This document shows positions 20,951 to 30,739 of a DNA stretch of 64,000 nt, piece after piece. Every line of letters starts with the position of its first letter. Positions within the stretch are counted from its first letter, which is position 1. This DNA is from Calothrix sp. HK-06 (GTDB taxonomy: Bacteria > Cyanobacteriota > Cyanobacteriia > Cyanobacteriales > Nostocaceae): assembly GCF_001904745.1 (NCBI RefSeq), contig NZ_MRCD01000012.1:80616-144615 (forward strand), written 5' to 3'. The position numbers and the translations under genes are program-made. The notes below the pieces were generated by a model. It had not been told where the DNA came from. It saw only the letters and a list, made by a program, of their open reading frames with translations, and did no database searches.

Positions 20951-21349
20951 TTATGATTGTGAGTTTGGCTCGGTAATCCACTGAACAAGTTGAATAATTA
21001 TACCGTTTGGGTCTTGAACCTGAAAAAACCTTTCACCCCAAGGTTCGGTTTCTATTGGCGTTATAATCGGCGCCCCTTCTTTTTGTAATCGACTATATTC
21101 GCTATCGATGTCATCCACCACGAAGACAATTAGCAAACCATCTGCTCGATGTCCGCGCATGTGGGTTGGTTTAAAAGTTTTTAGCCCAGTTTGAAGGAAA
21201 ATAAGGTTGAAACTAGCATCTTGTCTAGAGAGAGATACAAACCCATCGGCTGACATATCTTCATTGAATCCGAAGTGTTTCTTGACAAAGGCGCCTGAAG
21301 CCGTAACATCATCCACGTTGAGTGAGATAGCTGAAGAAGTAATTTGCAT
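20951..21349 (-). CDS. VOC-family (glyoxalase/bleomycin-resistance) protein
   Basis: 132 aa with the paired beta-alpha-beta-beta-beta units of the vicinal oxygen chelate fold: SAISLNVDDVTASGAFVKKHFGF at the start and GERFFQVQDPNGIIIQLVQW at the end. Likely metal ligands include the C-terminal Gln/Glu positions. Members are dioxygenases, isomerases or drug-binding resistance proteins; the substrate is unknown. Confidence 0.85.
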   Translation of the reverse strand: MQITSSAISLNVDDVTASGAFVKKHFGFNEDMSADGFVSLSRQDASFNLIFLQTGLKTFKPTHMRGHRADGLLIVFVVDDIDSEYSRLQKEGAPIITPIETEPWGERFFQVQDPNGIIIQLVQWITEPNSQS

Positions 21350-21789
21350 TTTAAACTCCTGAGCGTGGGACAGCGAACAAAAAAGTTGTTAGTCCTCCAA
21401 AACTTCTGTATTATTACTTTCAAGATTTTTAATCAAAGCAATAAGCTCACCTGGTTGAGTTAGCTAGTTAGTGATGAGCGGTAATTTTCATGACTTTATC
21501 AACCTAAAAAATTTCTATATTACAATGTAACACACCAAAATCATATTCGGTCAAAAATATCGAAAAACACTTGGGCAGCACCAGAGTTGTAGTATGTATC
21601 AGGAGGCAAAGATTATACATCAGTCTTAGGGCTGATATATATACTTAATCTCAAATCTGTTTGTCGAGACGCGATTAATCCCTGCGGCAAAACCTCCGGT
21701 TTACGTGTCTCTGTGGTAAAAAGAATAAATTGCTGCACAGGCATTCCGACCTATGCTACGGTGTATTATATGCCTGTGCTACACCCTTA
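21350..21789. other. Intergenic 440 bp with palindromes, no gene
   Basis: No coding frame is convincing. It holds a decayed GAGACGCGATTAAT repeat near 21664 and an inverted repeat GCACAGGCAT (21735-21744) / ATGCCTGTGC (21770-21779). The latter lies just past the stop of the minus-strand hydrolase and could terminate that operon. Confidence 0.5.
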
Positions 21790-22545
21790 TTACTTGCTCA
21801 GAAAGTTGAGAATCAAGCTAGAAACTTCGTCTGGATGAGTCAATATTGGTGTATGGTCGGCGCCATCTATCCAGGCAAAGCGAATATTAGGAACCTGCTT
21901 AAATAACTTTGCAGTGTGCAAGTTGTCTTTCATGTCCTCTGTACCAATGATAAATAAAGTTTTCGTTTGAATTTCACTCAAACGTTCAATAGTTGGAGGC
22001 TGTGCCCAAAGCATCTCAAAAGTTTTCCACTCAAATGAGCGCTCTATGTTGTGCCTGGTTATTGCTACCACCAGCTCTTGTTGTGGGCTGGACATGACAA
22101 CATTGTGAACAGGATGATCTAAAGCAAGCTGAGTCATTTTTTCTGCATCTGGCGCCGCTTTTCTCACCCGCTCAAACCACTCTTCTACATCTGGTGAAGG
22201 CTGAGAACCAGAAAGTCCGGGAGCTATCAATACAAGTTTAGAAACTCGATTCGGATAAGCCAAAGCAAAGTCGGTTGCAATTTGACCCCCTATAGAATGT
22301 CCAACTAGAACAGCCTGCTTAATATTGAAATATTCAAGTAGATTTTTCAAATCTTCAACAAAATTAGCGGCTTCAAGCAGTGGTGGTGATTTTCCTGCAC
22401 CACGTCCATCAAAGGTGATTACTTGGTAATTTTTGGCTAACTGTGGGGCGACGAATTGCCAAGCGCGCGAATCTGCTCCTCCACCATGTAACAAGACAAT
22501 AGGTTCGCCTTGTCCTTGTATTTCATAATGTAAATCCATATTCAA
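21790..22545 (-). CDS. Alpha/beta hydrolase
   Basis: 251 aa. Oxyanion-hole HGGGADSRAW, nucleophile elbow VLVGHSIGGQ (Ser), acid in FIIGTEDMKDN and base in IDGADHTP complete the triad. It resembles the 3-oxoadipate enol-lactonase/esterase group of small hydrolases. It starts 6 bp after the GFA gene's stop, so the two form an operon. Confidence 0.9.
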   Translation of the reverse strand: MNMDLHYEIQGQGEPIVLLHGGGADSRAWQFVAPQLAKNYQVITFDGRGAGKSPPLLEAANFVEDLKNLLEYFNIKQAVLVGHSIGGQIATDFALAYPNRVSKLVLIAPGLSGSQPSPDVEEWFERVRKAAPDAEKMTQLALDHPVHNVVMSSPQQELVVAITRHNIERSFEWKTFEMLWAQPPTIERLSEIQTKTLFIIGTEDMKDNLHTAKLFKQVPNIRFAWIDGADHTPILTHPDEVSSLILNFLSK

Positions 22546-22551
22546 TTACTC

Positions 22552-22959
22552 CTAAACTAATTCACGCAAGTCTACGATTTCAGGGTACTGGGATAGATTA
22601 TCGGCAATGTCAAACCAAGGTACTTTTGATTTAACATATAAATGAGCTACAGGTTGAGTACCGGAATCATCATCTAGTGTTGCTAAAGGAATCCTTACAT
22701 AGTTCATGTGTTTAAACACGCTTGGCATATTGGCGCCACAACGAGAACAAAAATTACGTACATTTCCTGTTGATGATTGATACCCAGTCAGTAATTCTTC
22801 TCCTTGTATCCAATGAAACTCTTCAGCTTTGGCATGACCAAATGTACCAAAGGCTGCTCCATGTACTTTTCGACAAATTGAACAGTGACAATGGTTGGAA
22901 ATTAGGAACTTGTCTTTGAGTTCGTATTGAATTCCACCACAGGCGCAACTTCCTTTCAT
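22552..22959 (-). CDS. GFA-family (CENP-V/glutathione-dependent formaldehyde-activating) zinc protein
   Basis: 135 aa. The zinc-binding cysteines are all present: GSCACGGIQYEL, SNHCHCSICRKVHG and NFCSRCGANMPS. Despite the family name most members have no proven formaldehyde activity, so the function stays open. It is first gene of a pair with the downstream hydrolase. Confidence 0.9.
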   Translation of the reverse strand: MKGSCACGGIQYELKDKFLISNHCHCSICRKVHGAAFGTFGHAKAEEFHWIQGEELLTGYQSSTGNVRNFCSRCGANMPSVFKHMNYVRIPLATLDDDSGTQPVAHLYVKSKVPWFDIADNLSQYPEIVDLRELV

Positions 22960-23147
22960 GGCGTTCGCTCCCTTTTTTGTATAGGGTTAGATAAGACTGT
23001 ACGGTAACGTTGATAACAATTTTTACAACCTAAATACTGGTTGCTATTGTCGCTTTTACAAATATCATAATTTATGACTGAACAATAAGTCAATAAAAAA
23101 TAAATTAACTTAGTGTTCGCCTGTGTAACTAAATTTGGAGGCCGTTT

Positions 23148-23250
23148 GCAACGGATACAGCGGATGTAACGGATGGGTTATTGGTTACAAACAAATTTAG
23201 GAGCGTTAAAAATCAACTATCCGTTACATCCGTTCATCATCCGTTGCCAA
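23148..23250. repeat. Palindromic interspersed repeat, CCGTTACATCC family (copy 2)
   Basis: Left arm GCAACGGATAC...GATGTAACGGAT (23148-23174) and right arm ATCCGTTACATCCGTT...CCGTTGCC (23219-23247) flank a ~45-bp AT-rich centre containing TTGGTTACAAACAAATTT. The reverse complement of that centre (AAATTTGTTTGTAACCAA) matches the centre of copy 3. It lies between two minus-strand genes. Confidence 0.75.
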
Positions 23251-23281
23251 TTGGGCGCCTTTAGGTGTTGTGAAACCAACA

Positions 23282-24193
23282 TCATGCATCATGTTTATAA
23301 TCGGCTAGAACCTCTGAAATCATACGCCGTGCGTTGCCTACTCCCACAGGGTTTGTTTCCAAGTAGTATGGAATAAAGATTACTGCTTGAGATAATGCAT
23401 GACCTCGACCTCGTACCCATGTTGCGTCATCAACCGCTAGCGCTTCGCGAAAAATATTCCAACTCTCACCTTTGAAAAGACCCCACGCGATCATTAAGTC
23501 GCAAGCAGGGTCTCCCACACCCATACCGCCAAAGTCAATTACAGCATTTAAGCGACCCTGTTTAAACAACACGTTTCCAGGTAGCAGGTCACCATGAAAC
23601 CAGACAGGTGCCTGTTCCCACTCAAGCGCCTCTAGGGCAGTTTCCCAGACTCTTATTGCTGCATCAGTGTCAATCATGCCATGCAGTGCTGCGATAGCCT
23701 TGCGAGTATTGGTGTCTCTATTTACCAACCCAATACCACGCAAGTTGTTGTCTGTAGCAAGCGGGGCGCCCGTAGTATCAATTTGTTGCAGAGCAGTTAT
23801 AAATTGTGCCATATCAACTGCTGCCTGACGTGGGTCGGCGATGCAGTCTATGATGACGTTCTCACCTTCAATCCATTTTAAAATTGACCAACGAAAAGGA
23901 TAACCTTCACCTGGTGCCCCTAATGCAAGCAGAACAGGAATGGATAAGGGGAGATATGGAGCAAGTTTGGGCAGCCAATGATGTTCCTTGTCAATTGATC
24001 TCGTTGAACCAGGATAGCGTGGAAGTCTCACGGCCATGTTGGCGCCGAGTCGATAAATTGCATTGTCAGTTCCAGCAGATTGAACGGGCTGAATAGGTAG
24101 GTTTGCCCATTGTGGAAATTGCGTTGTAAGTAGGCGAAGAACTAGAGATACATTGGTGTTTACCTCGTCTACATGCATTTTTTTATTACTCAT
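23282..24193 (-). CDS. Aminoglycoside phosphotransferase (APH) family protein
   Basis: 303 aa with QSAGTDNAIYRLG and MAVRLPR (nucleotide-binding N-lobe), catalytic loop VWFHGDLLPGNVLFKQG and metal motif VIDFGGMGVGDPACDL. This is the classical APH(3')/homoserine-kinase-like layout. It starts 12 bp after the MFS gene's stop, so transporter and kinase are cotranscribed. It is likely an antibiotic or metabolite O-phosphotransferase; the exact substrate cannot be read from sequence. Confidence 0.88.
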   Translation of the reverse strand: MSNKKMHVDEVNTNVSLVLRLLTTQFPQWANLPIQPVQSAGTDNAIYRLGANMAVRLPRYPGSTRSIDKEHHWLPKLAPYLPLSIPVLLALGAPGEGYPFRWSILKWIEGENVIIDCIADPRQAAVDMAQFITALQQIDTTGAPLATDNNLRGIGLVNRDTNTRKAIAALHGMIDTDAAIRVWETALEALEWEQAPVWFHGDLLPGNVLFKQGRLNAVIDFGGMGVGDPACDLMIAWGLFKGESWNIFREALAVDDATWVRGRGHALSQAVIFIPYYLETNPVGVGNARRMISEVLADYKHDA

Positions 24194-24205
24194 AGATACA
24201 AGCTT

Positions 24206-25384
24206 TCAATCCTTTGATGTTAATAACGGCAAACGATACCAACCAAAAATGGCTAATGCGACTAGAAAGCAACCAAACTGTATAAGCACCTGTTCAACAT
24301 TCAATAACTCGGTCATAACGCCAGCCAATAATAAGCCAAAAGGACCACCAATAAAGTGAATAGCATTAAACGATGTAAAAACTTTTCCCGCTATTATTTC
24401 TGGTGTTTCTTCAAGCAAAATAGTTTGGGACAAAGGATTACCCGCTCCCAATAACAAGCCAGCTAAACCTGTGGATAATATGACTTGGTACTGATTAGTG
24501 GCAAAGGCGCCAAGCATAATAGAACCTCCTGTTAAAAGTAACCCACTATAATAAATTTGAAATCGTGAAAATTTATTGGAAAGCAGTGAGAAAGATGATG
24601 CACCAATTGTTGCAGCTAATCCAAACACTGATAAGCTAATGCCAAGTAATGTATTGCTACCAAACTTACTTGTCGCCAATACAGGTAAAAGCAAACTCAA
24701 AAATGGCAGGATGACTAAATTTGCAGCCATACCAACAATTGCTAAAGTTCTAATTTGAGGGTGCTTAAAGATAAACTTTATACCCAATAGTGCAGCATCT
24801 TCGGCGGCTCTTGACGTTTGAACTTGTCTTGGTATTGCAATTACAAATATGCTTGCACAGAGTAAAAAAGTCGCGGCATTAATCAAAAAAGTATTGATGA
24901 TTCCAGTTGCACTAATCAAACCAACACCAATAATTGGGCCAAGAAAATCAGCGCCATTTTCAAGCCCTCCTCGCCATGAGTTGATTTTTTCCAATGATTT
25001 GCCAGATAAAGAAGCCAAACTTGGTACTAATGTTTGTCTAGCTGAGGTTCCTGTCGGGTCAAAGAGCGCTCCTAAAAATACCAAGAGAAAAATTAATAAT
25101 GGAGAAACTTCATCAAAATAAATAAAAGCCAATGGCAAAGCGAGAACCGAAAAGAAACTCAGTATATCTGCTGTCACGCTTGTATTCCAGGCACCAAATT
25201 TATCAATCGCGCGTCCACCTACAATGGCAGCCAATACTATCGGGATGATGTTGCCAACACTGGCAATTCCAACAGCCAAGGGAGAGTGAGTATATTGTAA
25301 TACTAGTATAGGAATTGCAATAGCCGCGATTTGATTTCCTAAGAGAGACAATGATTCCGCAACGATTAAGCTAATTATTAACAT
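24206..25384 (-). CDS. MFS transporter, probable drug exporter (Mef-like)
   Basis: I start it at ATG 25384 (392 aa, 12 predicted helices); longer frames add a 36-residue tail that overlaps the divergent gene. The N-terminus LIISLIVAESLSLLGNQIAAIAIPILVLQ and the motif-A-like GGRAIDKFGAW between helices 2 and 3 fit the DHA/Mef macrolide-efflux branch. It is divergent from a macrolide phosphotransferase gene 76 bp away and cotranscribed with an APH gene. This echoes known mef-mph resistance pairs. Confidence 0.87.
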   Translation of the reverse strand: MLIISLIVAESLSLLGNQIAAIAIPILVLQYTHSPLAVGIASVGNIIPIVLAAIVGGRAIDKFGAWNTSVTADILSFFSVLALPLAFIYFDEVSPLLIFLLVFLGALFDPTGTSARQTLVPSLASLSGKSLEKINSWRGGLENGADFLGPIIGVGLISATGIINTFLINAATFLLCASIFVIAIPRQVQTSRAAEDAALLGIKFIFKHPQIRTLAIVGMAANLVILPFLSLLLPVLATSKFGSNTLLGISLSVFGLAATIGASSFSLLSNKFSRFQIYYSGLLLTGGSIMLGAFATNQYQVILSTGLAGLLLGAGNPLSQTILLEETPEIIAGKVFTSFNAIHFIGGPFGLLLAGVMTELLNVEQVLIQFGCFLVALAIFGWYRLPLLTSKD

Positions 25385-25459
25385 TGAACGAACATTAGAT
25401 TCGATATATATTATGCTACAAATGTAGTATAGAATTAAAAGGGTGTGATAATTAAATAT
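25385..25459. promoter_or_regulatory. Divergent promoter region of MFS and macrolide kinase genes
   Basis: The 75-bp AT-rich gap must hold both promoters. It contains a small palindrome CTACA-AA-TGTAG (25416-25427) that could be an operator. No consensus -35/-10 pair is clear enough to name. Confidence 0.35.
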
Positions 25460-26383
25460 ATGAATATGAGCGAAAACACAAAAACACAGCAAGAAGTACT
25501 TGAGTTAGCCCATAAACATGGTTTGAGGATACAACCAGATTCTTTACAATTCAATAAATCGGGGCTTGATTTTGAAGTCGTGTTGGCGACTTCTTGTGAG
25601 GGAGAACGCTGGATTTTACGTTTTCCTAGACGGGAAGATGTTCTGCCATTGGTAGATAAAGAAAAACGCACGCTGGAGCTAATTGCCCCCCTTTTGACTG
25701 TGGAGGTGCCGAGATGGGTCGTTTCTACCGATGAACTTATTGCTTATAAAGCATTAAATGGCGTACCTGCTGGCACGATTGATTCCGAAGCAAAAGCCTA
25801 TATCTGGGAAATTGACGAAACCAACGTGCCTAATCAATTTCATGAATCGCTAGCTAGGGGTTTGGTTTCTCTTCATCAAGTTAGTATCTCAAAAGCGTGT
25901 GCAGTTGGTCTTCCGGTTGAAACGGTCGAGGACGCGTGTGCGAGGATGAAGCGGAGAATGGATGCGGTAAAGTGCGAGTTTACCATTGGTGAAAAATTAT
26001 GGAACCGCTGGCAAAATTGGCTCGAAAGTGATGCGTTTTGGCCGGAAGATACGGCGTTGACTCATGGTGATTTACATGCTGGGCATATTTTTATTGATGC
26101 ACAGGCGCAAGTTATCGGCTTTATTGACTGGACTGAAGCAGCTGTCACTGACCGAGCAATTGATTTTGTTGCCCACTACCGCACGTTCGGTAAAGACGCT
26201 CTTGATAAACTGATCTTGGCATACGAATTAGCTGGTGGGCACGTTTGGCCAAAGATGGCAGAGCATGTGATTGAACTAACTGCTTCTTATCCAATCGCAA
26301 TTGCAGAATTTGCGTTGAAGTCGGGCTTGGATGAATACAAGGAAATGGCTAGGCAGTCACTTTGCGCTTTGGATTTGGAGTAA
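25460..26383 (+). CDS. mph: Macrolide 2'-phosphotransferase (Mph family)
   Basis: About 307 aa from ATG 25460; GTG 25445 and ATG 25466 are alternatives. Family features are GLDFEVVLATSCEGERWILR in the N-lobe, catalytic loop ALTHGDLHAGHIFID and metal motif VIGFIDWTEAAVTDRAIDF, with a C-terminal helical domain of normal length. Enzymes of this family phosphorylate the 2'-OH of the desosamine sugar of macrolides using GTP. No GGCGCC occurs in the gene. It is divergent from an MFS exporter, which supports a resistance role. Confidence 0.87.
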   Translation: MNMSENTKTQQEVLELAHKHGLRIQPDSLQFNKSGLDFEVVLATSCEGERWILRFPRREDVLPLVDKEKRTLELIAPLLTVEVPRWVVSTDELIAYKALNGVPAGTIDSEAKAYIWEIDETNVPNQFHESLARGLVSLHQVSISKACAVGLPVETVEDACARMKRRMDAVKCEFTIGEKLWNRWQNWLESDAFWPEDTALTHGDLHAGHIFIDAQAQVIGFIDWTEAAVTDRAIDFVAHYRTFGKDALDKLILAYELAGGHVWPKMAEHVIELTASYPIAIAEFALKSGLDEYKEMARQSLCALDLE

Positions 26384-27236
26384 TTAGGGTTCTTTCGTAC
26401 ATAGCGTGCGCTCATTTTAATTAAAATTTATAAATATGCTTTATTTACAAGGCTTACAGGCACTTATAGTTTCAATTTAAGCATGTTTACTGTTTTGAAA
26501 GTAATAATAACTGTTGAAAAATGATACTTCTGTCATTTTATGTATTCAAAGCACGTGATGATTCGCCAGGAGCAGATATATTCAGGTGCCTTTCAATCAA
26601 TCATTTTTCCAATTTAGGTAAATGATCAGTACTTAACTATCAAATTCTTGTAAAACTATCAAAATCCTGCAATCTGTTTTTAATTACTCCCAAAGACAGT
26701 AGAAAATTAGGCGTTGCATAAATGCGGGATGAACTAGAAGCTGAAACTATTAGTATTTCGTCTAAAATTAGGCAAAATCATCCCCAGAATCAGCAACGCC
26801 GAAAATTACTTATATCCCACTTTCCGCACTTCAGAATGTCGCATCAAACACTACACACATACTGGCTGCTATCAGTAAATATAAATACTACCATCTTTTA
26901 AGTAAGCTTATATTTAGCTTCTAACCGGAAAACTCGTAAAAAGAAAATAAAAGCGCACAAATATAACAGTAATTGCTCCTCAAATTTTTAGTGCTTATAC
27001 AATCTATTTTATGGGCTAAATCTTTTATATTTGATTATTTATTTTAAAAGTATATTCGTTTAGCACTCTATTTCTTCATCATCCTGATTTTTCGGTTTTT
27101 CTTGGCTTGTAATATTTTGTACTTCAAATTGAAATGCGGAATATGGGTTATATAGTTGTCAAGGTGAAAGAATTGTGATGACTACGAACAATAACAATGT
27201 TTTTAAAAACTTGGCATTTCTTTGGAGGATAAACCA
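26384..27236. other. 853-bp noncoding gap with one MITE
   Basis: No coding frame with family resemblance is seen on either strand. The gap holds the element at 26702-26808. The 3' part must contain the SDR promoter, which I cannot place. Confidence 0.5.
26702..26808. mobile_element. 91-bp MITE with 8-bp target duplication
   Basis: The element (26710-26800) begins GGCGTTGC-8 bp-GGGATGA and ends TCATCCC-8 bp-GCAACGCC, so its 23-bp termini match in two blocks with equal spacers. It is flanked by perfect direct repeats GAAAATTA (26702-26709 and 26801-26808). It is too short to encode anything, so it was moved by a transposase elsewhere. Confidence 0.85.
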
Positions 27237-27989
27237 ATGCCTGAATTTACAGATAACATAGCTATAGTCACTGGCGCAGCAACAGGTATTGGCGAGGCTA
27301 TAGCCGTTAAGCTGTATGAAAACGGCGCCCATGTCGTTCTAGCGGACATTGATGTTGTTCAAGCGCATGAAGTAGTTGGTCGGTTAGACCCGTCCGGCAA
27401 GCGGACACACGTTATTGAGACGGATGTATCTTCACATGGCGCCGTTGAGGCAATGGTAGCTGAAACAGTGGAGCGCTTCGGTGGGCTACACATGGCGGTT
27501 AACAATGCTGGTTTCACTGGGCCACACAATATCAAAACTGCCGACTACGAGATTGAATGGTGGCATCGTGTAATTGCAGCTAATCTTAGCGGCATTTTCT
27601 TTGGAATGAAATACGAAATTCCGGCAATGATCCGAAGTGGTGGTGGGGCGATAGTCAATATGTCGTCGGTTGCTGGTGCCGTTGGAACACCTGGTATTGC
27701 TCCCTACGTCGCCGCGAAACATGGCATCGTTGGTTTGACGAAGGCAACAGCACTGGAGTATGCCAGCCAAGGCATCCGGGTGAATGCAATTGGACCAGGT
27801 TATGTTGATACACCCAAGATGCAGGAATTACCAGAGGACGCGCGGGCAGAAATGTCGGCTTTACACCCTTTAGGTCGCTTTGCACGAACTGAGGAAGTAG
27901 CGGAGATGGTTAGTTTCCTTTTGTCGGAGCGCGCTTCCTTCGTCACTGGTAGCTTCCACCTGATGGACGGTGGATACACCGCGCGTTAG
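27237..27989 (+). CDS. Short-chain dehydrogenase/reductase (SDR)
   Basis: 250 aa from ATG 27237, chosen because GGAGG lies 10 bp upstream. Classical SDR: NAD(P) motif TGAATGIGEA, NNAG, catalytic Ser in MSSVAG, YVAAK active site and PGYVDTP. ADID after strand 2 favours NAD. It resembles FabG-like/3-alpha-hydroxysteroid-type reductases; the substrate is unknown. It is a single gene, convergent with the ABC exporter. Confidence 0.93.
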   Translation: MPEFTDNIAIVTGAATGIGEAIAVKLYENGAHVVLADIDVVQAHEVVGRLDPSGKRTHVIETDVSSHGAVEAMVAETVERFGGLHMAVNNAGFTGPHNIKTADYEIEWWHRVIAANLSGIFFGMKYEIPAMIRSGGGAIVNMSSVAGAVGTPGIAPYVAAKHGIVGLTKATALEYASQGIRVNAIGPGYVDTPKMQELPEDARAEMSALHPLGRFARTEEVAEMVSFLLSERASFVTGSFHLMDGGYTAR

Positions 27990-28097
27990 TAATGGTTTTG
28001 CTCGTCGTGGTCAAGTCAATGTAGTCGAGAGTTTATAAAAGTTTTCGACCGAATATAACAAAATTTACAATTATAGATTATCTGGTTAAAAAGATTA

Positions 28098-28196
28098 GCA
28101 ACGGATGGTGAAAAGATGTAACGGATGATTAATTTTGAACGACTAGATTTTGTTTGTAATTAATAAATTATCCGTTACATTCGTTGTATCCGTTGC
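28098..28196. repeat. Palindromic interspersed repeat, CCGTTACATCC family (copy 3)
   Basis: Arms GCAACGGATGG...GATGTAACGGAT (28098-28126) and ATCCGTTACATTCG...CCGTTGC (28170-28196) lie around TTTTGTTTGTAATTAATA. It sits between convergent genes, like copy 1. Confidence 0.75.
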
Positions 28197-28234
28197 TAAT
28201 CAACCCACAAATTTAATGACATAGACCACTACAC

Positions 28235-30073
28235 CTACTGATAGCTGCTAGCTTGACGAGTAAACATTAAATGATACTGTCCCTCTAACCTCATTAATTC
28301 ATCATGAGTTCCCATTTCAATAATTTGACCGTGTTCTAAAACAACTATTCGGTCGGCGAGTTTTGCTAAAGCGAGACGATGGCTAACTATTACCGCAATC
28401 CTCCCTTTCGCCAAAGTGCGGAAAATTTCATAAATTTCATTTTCAGTTTTTGGGTCTAAGTTAGCTGTTGGTTCGTCGAGTATGAGTAACTCAGCGTGAG
28501 ATAATCGCAGCAAAGCACGAGCAATAGATAAACGTTGCCATTGTCCCCCTGATAAGTCAACACCACCTTCAAGCTGTTTACCTAAAAGAGTTTCTAGACC
28601 ATTTTCCAATTTATCGATTACCTTCGTCATCCCTGTTTCAGCTATAGCTTCGGTGATAGCAGCATGATTTTCTATATCTGGAAGATAGCCAAAGCCAATA
28701 TTTTCTCGAACAGTGGTAGGAAAGCGAGCATAATCTTGCATGACAACGGCAATACGTTTGCGTAGTTCTTCGACGCTAAAGTCTTTTAAATCCAGATTAT
28801 TCCAAATAATATTACCTGCGCTGGGGTCGTATAAACGACATAATAATTTCGCTAAAGTTGTCTTTCCGGCGCCGTTTTCGCCTACCAACACAATCATTTC
28901 GTTTGGTTTAATCGTCAAATTAATATCGCGCAAAATTTTGCGTTCGCTATTTGGGTAGTTGAAAGATAGGTTTTGAATTTGAATTCCTCCTGAGAGGATT
29001 GGAGAATACGGAATAGGAGGTAGAGAATTTTTCGTTTGTGGAGATAAACTTGGCTTTAACTCTAAAAGTTGGAAAATCGGGGTAGTAGCTAGAGAAACAT
29101 CATATAATTCTCCACCACCGTCAATGAGGAACATTAAACTGCGACGTACTTGTAAAATCACGCCGCTATATAAAGCCAAATCTCCAAGAGTATTTTTTTT
29201 AGCTAATACTCCGAAAACTATATATACATAAGGTAGCGCAATACCTAGACCACTGAGTAATGACCAAGCAAAAATTTCTTTACTTCCGCGACGACGAATT
29301 TTTTCCATTGCTGTAAACATAGTTTGAAAAAGCCCTTTCCATCGTTCTAATAGTAAACTTTGGAGATGAAATAAACGCAACTCTTTAGCATAAGCTTCTC
29401 CACTTAGCATCATTTTGTATAAATTCATTTCACGCGCGATAGGAGCTTGGGTTTTTTCTGCTCTCCAACTAAGTTTACGATATTTCATATCTACATACAG
29501 AGCAGGAGCTGCACAGCTAAATAAAATCAATGGAACCCACCAAACAAGGTAAGCAGACAGCAAGACAGCAGGAACAAAAATAAAAAAGCCTTGCAATGTC
29601 TGAACTAGTCGAAAAGAAAGTTCTTTAAGTCGCAAAACTCCTTTTTCCGTTAACTGAACTATATTTAGTAAATCGGGTGATTCAAATAATGCAATGTCCT
29701 GAAAATTAGCAATTTTATCTAGCACCATCAGTTCGACAAAACCCTGAACTCTATCTGCTAAAGTGGCAAAGAAAAAACTGGTAATAGTTCCTACAGAATC
29801 AGCAAATAAATTTAGCACTAGTAAAATTACTATGCTGTAAAGTAAAGAAGAGTGAGAAGTCATTAGATAAACTGGATTTTCTACTGTTTGAGTACTTAGA
29901 ATCTTGGTAATATCATCAATGATCAACTTGTTCAGCCAAACAACTATATTTGGTATTGCTCCTGCAAATAACGTTAAAATTGATACATAACGTAGCTCAC
30001 GTGGAGCAGCCTTCATCACCATAAACACACTACGGTGAAATGCCTGGAAGGTCGTTGATTGTGTGACTTTCAT
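28235..30073 (-). CDS. ABC exporter, fused permease-ATPase (MsbA/lipid A-like half transporter)
   Basis: From ATG 30073 the protein has 612 aa; the frame continues to a TTG at 30151. An N-terminal six-helix domain is followed by an ATPase domain with Walker A LVGENGAGKTTLAKLL, signature VDLSGGQWQRLSIARAL, Walker B LLILDEPTANLD and the H-loop VIVSHRLAL. It acts as a homodimer. Close relatives in cyanobacteria sit beside natural-product genes, but here it stands alone. The substrate is unknown. Confidence 0.92.
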   Translation of the reverse strand: MKVTQSTTFQAFHRSVFMVMKAAPRELRYVSILTLFAGAIPNIVVWLNKLIIDDITKILSTQTVENPVYLMTSHSSLLYSIVILLVLNLFADSVGTITSFFFATLADRVQGFVELMVLDKIANFQDIALFESPDLLNIVQLTEKGVLRLKELSFRLVQTLQGFFIFVPAVLLSAYLVWWVPLILFSCAAPALYVDMKYRKLSWRAEKTQAPIAREMNLYKMMLSGEAYAKELRLFHLQSLLLERWKGLFQTMFTAMEKIRRRGSKEIFAWSLLSGLGIALPYVYIVFGVLAKKNTLGDLALYSGVILQVRRSLMFLIDGGGELYDVSLATTPIFQLLELKPSLSPQTKNSLPPIPYSPILSGGIQIQNLSFNYPNSERKILRDINLTIKPNEMIVLVGENGAGKTTLAKLLCRLYDPSAGNIIWNNLDLKDFSVEELRKRIAVVMQDYARFPTTVRENIGFGYLPDIENHAAITEAIAETGMTKVIDKLENGLETLLGKQLEGGVDLSGGQWQRLSIARALLRLSHAELLILDEPTANLDPKTENEIYEIFRTLAKGRIAVIVSHRLALAKLADRIVVLEHGQIIEMGTHDELMRLEGQYHLMFTRQASSYQ

Positions 30074-30739
30074 GTTACGTATTTTTCGGTAGAGGATAAA
30101 AGCACAAATGCCCCTAACGCTTCTGTGAAGGCATAAAAGCGATATACTCAAAACTTGGGGATAATTATTTGTGAAGTAGCTAATTACTCAGATTTCTTTA
30201 TCTTGGGAATTATTTACCTACTTTTAATAAAGGGGGAAAATTTTAGCCTCTACAATGTAACATAGCATTTCAATATATTACTTCTAACTTCAGATGGTAG
30301 ACTGATGCGTAAGTTTTCTGAGATGATATAAACAATGGAAAAATAGTCAAATTTTACGAAATTGACGCACGTATTCTACCGACACTACTGAAAATGTATT
30401 ACTGTGTGATATTTAATACTTTACTCCCTGTAGTCGGTAAGCGCATTTTTAGCAGCCTTAGATTTTTGATTTTTCTTTATGTGCAGCAAAGGATTACGTA
30501 TCGCTGATTCTGGGCGCCATAACCAGGACTTACGTAAAGAAACCAGGTTTCTAGGTTTTCATGCGTAAGTCCTGTTCATATCACTATACATTAAGTAATA
30601 ATTTTATTCTTTTTAATACTATTGTACTATAAAAGATAATATTGAAAAACTGCAAGTGTGTTAGTTAGAGTCAGTTTTATGGGCATTCTAAAATTGTAAG
30701 CTTCAAGCTTCGTTGATAATTCTCATTCACGAGGAAGGT
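30074..30739. other. 666-bp noncoding gap
   Basis: No credible coding frame. It contains the repeat at 30524-30574 and must hold the promoter of the minus-strand ABC exporter and that of the DUF4132 gene; no clear consensus is seen for either. Confidence 0.5.
30524..30574. repeat. 51-bp inverted-repeat element CAGGACTTACG
   Basis: Perfect 11-bp termini CAGGACTTACG / CGTAAGTCCTG enclose a 15-bp hairpin AGAAACC-A-GGTTTCT (30538-30552). A near-identical hairpin AGAAACC-G-GGTTTCT lies at 61394-61408. It is a dispersed cyanobacterial short repeat. Confidence 0.7.
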
